Part shown: in pieces, positions 26,912-33,425 of the stretch
How the letters are laid out: the number at the start of each line of letters is the position of its first letter
Position numbering within the stretch: the first letter of the stretch is position 1
DNA from: Chryseobacterium aquifrigidense
GTDB taxonomy: Bacteria > Bacteroidota > Bacteroidia > Flavobacteriales > Weeksellaceae
Direction of reading: 5' to 3'
NCBI RefSeq assembly: GCF_006716485.1
Contig: NZ_VFPD01000001.1
Coordinates: 2,059,314-2,123,313, forward strand
Length of the DNA stretch: 64,000 nt
Program-made: the position numbers and the translations under genes
Notes under the pieces: model-generated
What the model was told of the DNA's origin: nothing
What the model saw: only the letters and a program-made list of their open reading frames with translations
Database searches by the model: none

Positions 26912-27727
26912 CTAATTCAGTTTATTTAAAGCTCTCTGCAATGAACCGATATCAAGAAAATCAAGTTTTGCGCCTACTATGATAATGATCAAAAGAACAA
27001 TTGTCAGAAATAAAATGATAAAAAAATACATGGATACAAACCATATGACGGTATTCAGGACATTTCCTTTAATCCCCATTTTATTCATAAAAAATGTCTG
27101 TGAGCGTTCAAACCACGTTTTTCTCTTTTCAGGTTTTGGACTTACTTCAATTCCGTTAAGTTCATCTACCAAACGTACCACATCATCAATATACCTTCCG
27201 TACATATAATAGATCCAGTATTTGATGATAAAAGCGATCAACAGAAGAGTAATCAGAAGACTGATCCCGAAAATAGCCAGGTTATACTCTCTATCAAAAT
27301 GAAAATTGATCTGGATCAGAGATAAAAGAAAGCCAAGGGGAATATAAGCAATATAATAGGAAATATAAATCTCTTTCGAGATGAGAAGCTGCGTCTTAAG
27401 ATTAAACAAGTCGTAATTTGTATTCGTACTGTTTTTTCTAAGCAGCTTATACAATTTCAGGAAGCGGGAATAAAAATAAACGATAATGGCCACGGTCAGT
27501 ATGGTGACAAATGCTGAAATCGTTTTAATATTAGAATCAGCAGAAGCTGATGGAACACCTGTTAAAAGCAAAGGCAATGTTATAATCATCAGCCAGAATT
27601 CAGTTTCCATATTCACTTTCAGCATCTCCAGCGGAGAATGTATTTCCTTCTGTTTATCCAGAGAAATTTCAGGGGATTCCTGCCCTGTATCTTTATTCCA
27701 AAGTTCTTTAAAGTTTTCTAAATCCAT
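26912..27727 (-). CDS. membrane protein paired with ECF sigma factor (putative partner), copy B
   Basis: 271 residues. N-terminal MDLENFKELWNKDTGQESPE and HSPLEMLKVNMETEFWLM match the start of the 25110 protein, followed by four membrane helices. A C-terminal extension of about 75 residues (KTWFERSQTFFMNKMGIKGN) adds a long fifth helix (about 225-253) absent in copy A. It is 10 bp downstream of the sigma gene at 27738. Probably controls or responds with that sigma factor; mechanism unknown. Confidence 0.75.
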   Translation of the reverse strand: MDLENFKELWNKDTGQESPEISLDKQKEIHSPLEMLKVNMETEFWLMIITLPLLLTGVPSASADSNIKTISAFVTILTVAIIVYFYSRFLKLYKLLRKNSTNTNYDLFNLKTQLLISKEIYISYYIAYIPLGFLLSLIQINFHFDREYNLAIFGISLLITLLLIAFIIKYWIYYMYGRYIDDVVRLVDELNGIEVSPKPEKRKTWFERSQTFFMNKMGIKGNVLNTVIWFVSMYFFIILFLTIVLLIIIIVGAKLDFLDIGSLQRALNKLN

Positions 27728-27737
27728 AGTGTTATTT

Positions 27738-28247
27738 TTAATAGGAACCTGTACCCTGTCTGATAATGATCTCTTTCAGCTTTTCTTTTGCCCTCTTCAG
27801 CTTTACGCGTGTATTCACTTCTGTAATTCCGAGCTGTACAGCGATCTCTTTTCCCGAAAAGCCTTCTAAAAAGAAAAATATTAGGGCTTTATCAATGGGG
27901 CTTAACTGATGGATGGCTTCATACATCCGCTTCATATTCATATCATCCGTATCATTATAAGGTTCCTGCCGGGCACTCAGCCCGTCAATATTCTGATTTT
28001 GGATAAAACTACGTTTTTTTTCACTTCGCAAAAAAACAATTGCTGTGTTAAGCGCAGTTCTGTACAGCCATGTGGAGAAATCACTTCTCTTTTGAAAATC
28101 ACCGTATGATTTCCAGGCCTGGTAAATGATCTCCTGATAGAGGTCATTCTGATCGTCCTTATTATCCATATACATTTTAGAGATCTTGAAAACAACACCT
28201 TTGTGTTTTTCAATTTTCTCTAAAAATTCTTTTTCTGGTGAAGACAT
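27738..28247 (-). CDS. ECF-type RNA polymerase sigma factor, copy B
   Basis: 169 residues, the same length as the sigma at 25714. Region 2 is KMYMDNKDDQNDLYQEIIYQ with LYRTALNTAIVFLRSEKKRS; region 4 is LEGFSGKEIAVQLGITEVNT. The linker between regions differs most, while the promoter-contact regions are similar, so the two could overlap in target sites. Followed by membrane protein copy B. Confidence 0.94.
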   Translation of the reverse strand: MSSPEKEFLEKIEKHKGVVFKISKMYMDNKDDQNDLYQEIIYQAWKSYGDFQKRSDFSTWLYRTALNTAIVFLRSEKKRSFIQNQNIDGLSARQEPYNDTDDMNMKRMYEAIHQLSPIDKALIFFFLEGFSGKEIAVQLGITEVNTRVKLKRAKEKLKEIIIRQGTGSY

Positions 28248-28334
28248 GATTTACACACTGATCCTTAGATAATATTTCTAAAAAACATTATCTTATTATA
28301 ACACAAAACTTTAATTTCCGGCATTAAGTTAAAA

Positions 28335-28372
28335 AAATCCTCAACAAACCAAGGCGTTTATTAAGGATTTTT
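28335..28372 (-). terminator. intrinsic terminator of the GapN-like gene
   Basis: AAAATCCTCAACAAAC pairs with GTTTATTAAGGATTTT (two mismatches); minus-strand T run follows. Confidence 0.75.
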
Positions 28373-28402
28373 ATTTTATGTTAAATACAATATCAGTCAG
28401 AA

Positions 28403-30034
28403 TCAGAAAATATAATCTGTGCTTAAAAAGTTAGAATCATGTTCTCTGACAATCGTATTCAGCAACTCTTTGTTGGAATCTGTCAGTTTTGCAGCCACCA
28501 GAGACCGTATGGAGAATGAGCGGAGCGCATCAAACACGGAAAGTGTTCCTTCCGCACTGTCTTTTCTTCCGGTGAAAGGAAAAACATCAGGACCTCTCTG
28601 TGCCTGGCAGTTGATATTGACACGGCTTACAAGATTTACAAACGGATCAATCAGTCTTGCTACTTCCTGAGGATCTTCACTGAAAATACTTACCTGCATC
28701 CCATGGGAAGCATTCACCTGATATTCTATAGGCTCCTCTATATCTTCGAACGGAACAACAGGAATCACCGGACCAAACTGCTCTTCATGGTAAAGCTTCA
28801 TATCACTGTTTACAGGATACACTACGGCCGGAAAAACAAAAGATTCATCTGTATAGCCCCCATCTTCATTCAGCACTGCAGCTCCTTTCTGTAAGGCATC
28901 ATCAATACATTCTTTCAGATAAGCAGGTTTGTTGACTTCCGGAAGTGGTGTTACTTTTACATCTTTTTCCCATGGCAGCCCGGCCTTCAGCGAAGAAACT
29001 GCAGCACTCAATTTTTCTGTAAACTCCAGAGCCACTTCTTTCTGGACAAATATCAGTTTCAATGCTGTACAACGCTGTCCGTTGAAAGAAAGTGCTCCCA
29101 AAATACACTCACTTACCGCTACATCAAGATTCGCATTTTTAGTAACGATGGCTGCATTTTTAGCATCCAGACTTAGGATCGCTCTTAAACGGTTTACCTT
29201 CGGGTGCAGTTTTTTCAATCCGTTAGCTACTTTACTTGAACCGATAAAAGCCAGAACATTCACTTTTCCGCTTTCCATAATCGGTGTGATAATTTCTGAT
29301 CCTTTTCCATATAATGTATTCACCGTTCCTTTCGGGAATGCTTCTTTAAAGGCGTTTAACAAAGGATAATGAGCCAGAACACCGTGCTTTGGAAGTTTAA
29401 ACAGGATGGTATTTCCCATGATCAAAGCAGGAATCAATGTGGTAAAAATCTCATTCAGAGGGTAATTGAATGGCCCCATACTTAAGACCACGCCCAGCGG
29501 TGCTCTTCTGATCTGCGCAATGGTTCCTTCTGCCTGTTGAAAACGGGAAGATTCTCTGTCAAGATCTTTAAGAGCATCAATGGTCTGATTGATATAATCT
29601 ACAGTACGGTCAAATTCTTTGGTAGAATCAGCAAGTGTTTTTCCGATTTCCCACATCAGCAGTTTGATAACCAGATCTCGCTGCTGGATCATCAGATAGA
29701 CGAATTTCTGCATGCATTTGATTCGTCCTTCCACCGACATGGTAGGCCATTCACCAAGTCCATTATCATAAGCTTTTACACAGGCTTCAAGAACTTCCAT
29801 AGCCTCATTCGGACCAATATTCGGGATGCTTCCCAGAAGTTTTCTTTCCAGTCCGTGTTCTGTCGGGATGCATACCGGAGAATAAATTTCAGTGACGTCG
29901 CCGTTCCACTCTACCAGTTCCCCATTCAAAAGATAAGTTCTCTGATGGATAACCGGAACTTTATATTCTTCCGGAATTTCGTTTTCTCCTTTAAAAATGT
30001 TGTGATGAAATGATGCTGTATTTTCTGAACTCAT
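28403..30034 (-). CDS. gapN: NADP-dependent glyceraldehyde-3-phosphate dehydrogenase-like (GapN/ALDH superfamily)
   Basis: 543 residues. The ALDH fold is clear: PFNYPLNEIFTTLIPALIMG with Asn190, FKLPKHG, FIGSS, and catalytic Cys322 in SFNGQRCTALK. GapN would oxidise glyceraldehyde-3-phosphate to 3-phosphoglycerate without phosphate, making NADPH. Odd point: the usual LELGGK motif carrying the general-base Glu reads LSLDAK (287-292), so that Glu is absent. The name follows usage for this Bacteroidota subgroup; a different aldehyde substrate is possible. Monocistronic. Confidence 0.8.
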   Translation of the reverse strand: MSSENTASFHHNIFKGENEIPEEYKVPVIHQRTYLLNGELVEWNGDVTEIYSPVCIPTEHGLERKLLGSIPNIGPNEAMEVLEACVKAYDNGLGEWPTMSVEGRIKCMQKFVYLMIQQRDLVIKLLMWEIGKTLADSTKEFDRTVDYINQTIDALKDLDRESSRFQQAEGTIAQIRRAPLGVVLSMGPFNYPLNEIFTTLIPALIMGNTILFKLPKHGVLAHYPLLNAFKEAFPKGTVNTLYGKGSEIITPIMESGKVNVLAFIGSSKVANGLKKLHPKVNRLRAILSLDAKNAAIVTKNANLDVAVSECILGALSFNGQRCTALKLIFVQKEVALEFTEKLSAAVSSLKAGLPWEKDVKVTPLPEVNKPAYLKECIDDALQKGAAVLNEDGGYTDESFVFPAVVYPVNSDMKLYHEEQFGPVIPVVPFEDIEEPIEYQVNASHGMQVSIFSEDPQEVARLIDPFVNLVSRVNINCQAQRGPDVFPFTGRKDSAEGTLSVFDALRSFSIRSLVAAKLTDSNKELLNTIVREHDSNFLSTDYIF

Positions 30035-30099
30035 AAATCTTTCTATTTTTTTATGTGATAAGATTGAGATTGTCTCAAAATTTAAATTATTTGACTTTT

Positions 30100-30177
30100 G
30101 TCATCCTGACGAAGGAAGAATCTTTATTGATTTTTATATGAGATTCTTCATTACATTCTATTTCATTCAGAATGACA
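30100..30177. repeat. TGTCATCCTGA...TCAGAATGACA inverted-ended element
   Basis: A 78-bp unit that starts TGTCATCCTGACGAAGGAAG and ends TTTCATTCAGAATGACA; the ends are near-inverted. Related whole or half units at 3493, 37102 and 43270. Confidence 0.7.
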
Positions 30178-30320
30178 CCTTTGAAACTACTACATTTTAT
30201 AACATAAAGGTAGAGGTAAAATATTTTAGAAGAAACAATCTGACAATAGATTCGATCTATTTGAATTAAAATTAATCTCAGCTCCTAAAAAAAGAATAAT
30301 TTAGCTTAAAAATAAATTTC

Positions 30321-30890
30321 ATGTTTTCAAAATTAGTTTGCAGCACACTGCTATTCTTCTCTGCAGTGGGGTTTGCTCAAAAATCTAAAGCAATCAATAC
30401 TGTTTTAATGGGAGGAAAAGAAGTTCATACTTATGCCAAATTGCCAGCACTGAATAAACCTGCTCCCAAATTTACCCTTACAGATGTCAATATGAATGAT
30501 CAGACACTGGATTCATTCAAAGGTAGATATGTTATTCTGAATATCTTCCCAAGTGTAGACACGGGTGTTTGTTCTGCTTCTGTACATCATTTCAATGAAG
30601 AGGCAGGAAACCTTCCCAACACCGTAGTACTTTGTATTTCCAAAGATCTGCCGTTTGCCCAGAAAAGATTCTGTGGTGCGGAAGGAATTAAAAATGTAGT
30701 GATGCTTTCAGATTTCCGTTCCGATTTTGGATGGAACTATGGGGTGGAACTGGTAGATTCTCCAATGAAAGGGCTTCTGAGCAGAGCCGTTGTGGTAATA
30801 GATCCTTCAGGAAATATCATCTATGAAGAACAGGTGCCGGATATTTCTCAGGAACCGAACTATGAAGCGGCTATTGCGGCTGTGAAATAA
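30321..30890 (+). CDS. tpx: exported thiol peroxidase (second Tpx)
   Basis: 189 residues. An N-terminal signal (MFSKLVCSTLLFFSAVGFAQ) precedes a complete Tpx domain: VLMGGKEVHTYAKLPALNK, peroxidatic Cys84 in FPSVDTGVCSASVHHFNE, resolving Cys118 in KRFCGAEGIKN. Compared with the cytosolic Tpx at 9142 the active site reads TGVC instead of TPTC, keeping Thr and Cys. It likely reduces peroxides in the periplasm; the electron donor there is unknown. A MITE-like unit starts 11 bp after the stop. Confidence 0.92.
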   Translation: MFSKLVCSTLLFFSAVGFAQKSKAINTVLMGGKEVHTYAKLPALNKPAPKFTLTDVNMNDQTLDSFKGRYVILNIFPSVDTGVCSASVHHFNEEAGNLPNTVVLCISKDLPFAQKRFCGAEGIKNVVMLSDFRSDFGWNYGVELVDSPMKGLLSRAVVVIDPSGNIIYEEQVPDISQEPNYEAAIAAVK

Positions 30891-30901
30891 TAAATACATT
30901 A

Positions 30902-31013
30902 AACCATTAAGTAGATTTAAAAAGTTAAGAGTATTAAGATGAAGCACAACGCTTAAAAACATCTTTGATGTTGCCCTTAACTTATCTTAACAACTTCAAT
31001 GCTCTTAATGGTT
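30902..31013. repeat. MITE-like unit with AACCATTAAG terminal inverted repeats, copy 1
   Basis: 112 bp bounded by AACCATTAAG (30902-30911) and CTTAATGGTT (31004-31013), a perfect 10-bp inverted repeat. The interior differs from the two 131-bp copies near 60.4-60.7 kb. Confidence 0.7.
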
Positions 31014-31020
31014 CAAAAAA

Positions 31021-31243
31021 AAACTCAGCAAATTGCTGAGTTTTTTTGTTGTTGGAAACGCTAAGGCGCAAAATGATATTTAAAAAGACTGTTGTAAGGC
31101 GCAAGGATTTTATCTCCGATAAAATTTCACGGTACCACACTTTCATTGAGAACCGAAGGTGAGGCAATCTCAATGTTCTCTCTCAGATTAGGCGGATTAA
31201 GCAGATAAATAAGAAAAGATCTATGAGATCTGTAGGAAAAAAA
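31021..31243. repeat. long direct repeat, left copy (includes a terminator)
   Basis: Starts with the hairpin AAACTCAGCA/TGCTGAGTTT plus T run (31021-31043) and runs through GGCGCAAAATGATATT, GGCGCAAGGATTTTATCTCC, CGAAGGTGAGGCAATCTCAA and ATTAGGCGGATTAAGCAGAT. The right copy starts at 31761 on the other side of the XRE gene. Together with the MITE-like unit it occupies the 493-bp gap 30891-31383. Confidence 0.85.
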
Positions 31244-31335
31244 TAACTTAATACTTACTGAAAGCCTCACATTAAGCAAAAACGAAATGTTCTTGCACCT
31301 TAAAATGACAAATGAAGTATAAAAACTTTATGCCC

Positions 31336-31368
31336 TTGCGATTCTCCAACAAAAATTTTGCATATTTG
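31336..31368 (+). promoter_or_regulatory. candidate promoter of the XRE gene
   Basis: TTG (31336-31338), 22-bp spacer, CATATTTG (31361-31368; one mismatch to TAnnTTTG), 15 bp before the ATG. Spacing fits the Bacteroidota -33/-7 rule. Confidence 0.45.
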
Positions 31369-31383
31369 TAGAAAATACGGGTC

Positions 31384-31758
31384 ATGCAAAAAGAAAAACT
31401 ACGTAATGTAAGAAAAAGAAAAGGCTTCACACAACAGCAAGTCGCTGAATATATTGCTACAGATGTCTCTAACTACAGCAGAAAAGAAAGCGGAGATGTA
31501 AAGATTTTCAATGATGAATGGGAAAAAATTGCCCGTTTCCTGGAAGTTCCCGTAGAGGAAATCTTTGAAGAAGAGGAAGCAAAGCAGATCAATCATTTTG
31601 AAAATAATACCAATAGTAACAATATAGGAAATGTTAGTGGTAATTATTATTGCAATGTTCCAGAATTTCTTCTCGAAAGCCAAAGAGAGCTTATAGAAAT
31701 GCTAAAAAAAGAAAACCAGAGATTACAAGAGGAGCTAAATGCTCTTAAGAAAAAATAA
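31384..31758 (+). CDS. XRE-family helix-turn-helix protein with C-terminal coiled coil
   Basis: 124 residues. A Cro/C1-type helix-turn-helix spans about 5-62 (LRNVRKRKGFTQQQVAEYIA), followed by an Asn-rich linker (NHFENNTNSNNIGNVSGNYY) and a coiled coil at about 95-124 (LIEMLKKENQRLQEELNALK). Such small regulators occur in several copies in Chryseobacterium genomes. It is flanked by two long direct repeats in the same orientation, suggesting acquisition or duplication. Targets unknown. Confidence 0.88.
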   Translation: MQKEKLRNVRKRKGFTQQQVAEYIATDVSNYSRKESGDVKIFNDEWEKIARFLEVPVEEIFEEEEAKQINHFENNTNSNNIGNVSGNYYCNVPEFLLESQRELIEMLKKENQRLQEELNALKKK

Positions 31759-31760
31759 TA

Positions 31761-31990
31761 AAAACTCAGCTATTTGCTGAGTTTTTTTGTATTGTAGTTG
31801 GGATCAACGCAATGGCGCAAAATGATATTAAAAATTTCTGTTTTAAGGCGCAAGGATTTTATCTCCGATAAAATTTCAACACTACCACTGTCATTGCGAA
31901 CCGAAGGTGAAGCAATCTCAATGTTCTCTCGCAGATTAGGCGGATTAAGCAGATAAATAGGAAAAGATCTGTGAAATCTGTGGGAAAATA
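31761..31990. repeat. long direct repeat, right copy (includes a terminator)
   Basis: Hairpin AAAACTCAGC-TATTT-GCTGAGTTTT (31761-31785) with T run ends the XRE gene; then the same order of words as at 31021-31243 (GGCGCAAAATGATATT, GGCGCAAGGATTTTATCTCC, CGAAGGTGAAGCAATCTCAA, ATTAGGCGGATTAAGCAGAT). Confidence 0.85.
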
Positions 31991-31997
31991 AAGAGTC

Positions 31998-32234
31998 TTA
32001 ATTTGTTTTATATTTTTTTCTTTTTGTAGTAATTACGATTACCCCATCTTTAGCTTTTTCGCTGTAGACCTCCTTTGTATAGACCTTGTCGTATTCCGTA
32101 TAGGAAGACGTCAAAGCTCCTACAAGAGGATGATTGTTAATAACAGGGTATTTTCTGGATTGGACATTAGAAAGAATTCTCTGAGCTAAAGTCGCAAGAT
32201 CTTTAGTGCTCAGCTGTGTGAGGGCAATTTTCAT
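31998..32234 (-). pseudogene. truncated DUF6261-like gene
   Basis: 78 residues. The start MKIALTQLSTKDLATLAQRI and NHPLVGALTSSYTEYDKVYT look like the N-terminal third of DUF6261 proteins, a Bacteroidota family of roughly 200-250 residues. The end EKAKDGVIVITTKRKKYK instead resembles the plug-domain signature of TonB-dependent receptors, so the frame may have been joined to other sequence. No remainder of the family was found downstream. The family call is from memory of the N-terminus and is moderate. Confidence 0.5.
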
Positions 32235-32627
32235 TTTTTTGTGTTTTTTGGGATTAATAAATTAATGATCAAATATAGAAAAAAGTTGTTTGGTTACAAA
32301 CATACTTGCAACAAACCTCCCGAGGTCTTGGAAGCTTTCCCCCAACTTGCAGGAGACTTTCCAAGTTCTTGGGAAGTTCCAAACATACTTGTTTTTAATA
32401 AATGGAGGGCTTGGGAGGGGTGTTTTAGTATTGTCTTAGAGTTCAGGAAATATCGGGTGGTTACAAACGGGGGTGTTTTGAAGTGGGGAGATTTTTGGGA
32501 TTACGGGATACCGTAAGGTTTTAAAAATCATGTAGTTTATATTTGATAAAATTTCCGTATTTCTACGGAGATAAATATTAAACTCGTTTTATATATTTGA
32601 TAGTCACACTAAATAAATCTAATTAAA
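32235..32627. other. 393-bp intergenic region before the defence operon
   Basis: The first part (about 32300-32400) is dense in related short words on both strands (CTTGGAAG, CTTTCCAAG, CTTGGGAAG, ACATACTTG twice) and a CCTCCCGAGG palindrome. The second part is AT-rich, with a small hairpin TCCGTA-TTTC-TACGGA (32554-32569... arms of 6 bp) and two TATATTTG motifs (32538, 32592). An open frame at 32241-32516 overlaps the words and looks non-coding. Confidence 0.55.
32592..32599 (+). promoter_or_regulatory. -7 element TATATTTG of the Hachiman-like operon
   Basis: Exact TAnnTTTG match, 28 bp before the ATG at 32628. A second identical motif is at 32538-32545, upstream of the 6-bp hairpin. Confidence 0.5.
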
Positions 32628-33422
32628 ATGCTAATTGATGGAGTAAGACAAATAAACAAGCCAAATTGCACGCTCTATATAATCGATAATTTTTCAGATG
32701 AGTTTAAACAGATAATTAGAAATCAATTACAGGGTATTTGGAGTGGATTTTCAGAAGCGGATTCACTACCCGAATTTTATTCTTATAAATTTACATTAGA
32801 ATCCTTTTTAGAAAGATATAGACCAAAAGACGATAAAACAAAGAAAGGAATGATTGGAGAATTACTGGCTCATACCCTTCTAAATCATACAGATAATAAT
32901 TTAACATCACTATCAATTTTAAAAAATAAAGAAGAAAAAAGTATTAAAAAAGGGTTTGATATTATTTATTGTGAAATTGATTGTGACAAATTATGGTATG
33001 CGGAAGTAAAATCAGGAAAAAGTGAAACTGGAAAGGAGGATTCCACGACTTACAATCAAATTCTTTTAGATAGAGCAAAAAACGGTATTAATTCAATGAT
33101 ACTAGAAAAAAGAAATTCTTTATGGGAAAGTGCATTAATTGATGTTGATTTAGTGATAAAACAAAACAATGGTAAGCTCGATTTAAAAAAACTTCTTTCC
33201 AAGGATTCACCAAAGTTAAAAACAAGACAAAAAAAGAATGTTATACTAATTTCAAGTTTATATCATAATATTTCTGATTGTATAAATGAAAACAGTCAAG
33301 TCTCTTTTTATAATAAGACAAAACTTGAAGATATATTTGAAGAAATTAAAATTATTTCAATACAAAAAAATACATTTGAAACAGTTGCAGATTTCTTATC
33401 CAATGAATTAATTATTTCTTAA
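32628..33422 (+). CDS. hamA: HamA-like (DUF1837) nuclease of a Hachiman-type defence system
   Basis: 264 residues. The PD-(D/E)xK-type core is visible: Glu78 in KGMIGELLAHTLL, Asp111 in KKGFDIIYCEID, and Glu126-x-Lys128 in LWYAEVKSGK. The G-E-hydrophobic, G-F-D and L-W-x-x-E-x-K order matches DUF1837 of HamA/AbpA. In Hachiman, HamA is a nuclease held inactive by the HamB helicase until phage-altered DNA is met. Start codons of hamA and hamB are 3 bp apart from stop to start, consistent with an operon. Very AT-rich compared with the chromosome, a sign of transfer. AbpAB is the closest alternative name. Confidence 0.75.
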   Translation: MLIDGVRQINKPNCTLYIIDNFSDEFKQIIRNQLQGIWSGFSEADSLPEFYSYKFTLESFLERYRPKDDKTKKGMIGELLAHTLLNHTDNNLTSLSILKNKEEKSIKKGFDIIYCEIDCDKLWYAEVKSGKSETGKEDSTTYNQILLDRAKNGINSMILEKRNSLWESALIDVDLVIKQNNGKLDLKKLLSKDSPKLKTRQKKNVILISSLYHNISDCINENSQVSFYNKTKLEDIFEEIKIISIQKNTFETVADFLSNELIIS

Positions 33423-33425
33423 CAT

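Noticed and set aside
32241..32516. 91-codon open frame before the Hachiman-like operon
   Set aside because: It spans the repeat-word cluster, has no family-like sequence and no ribosome-binding site stands out; read as non-coding.
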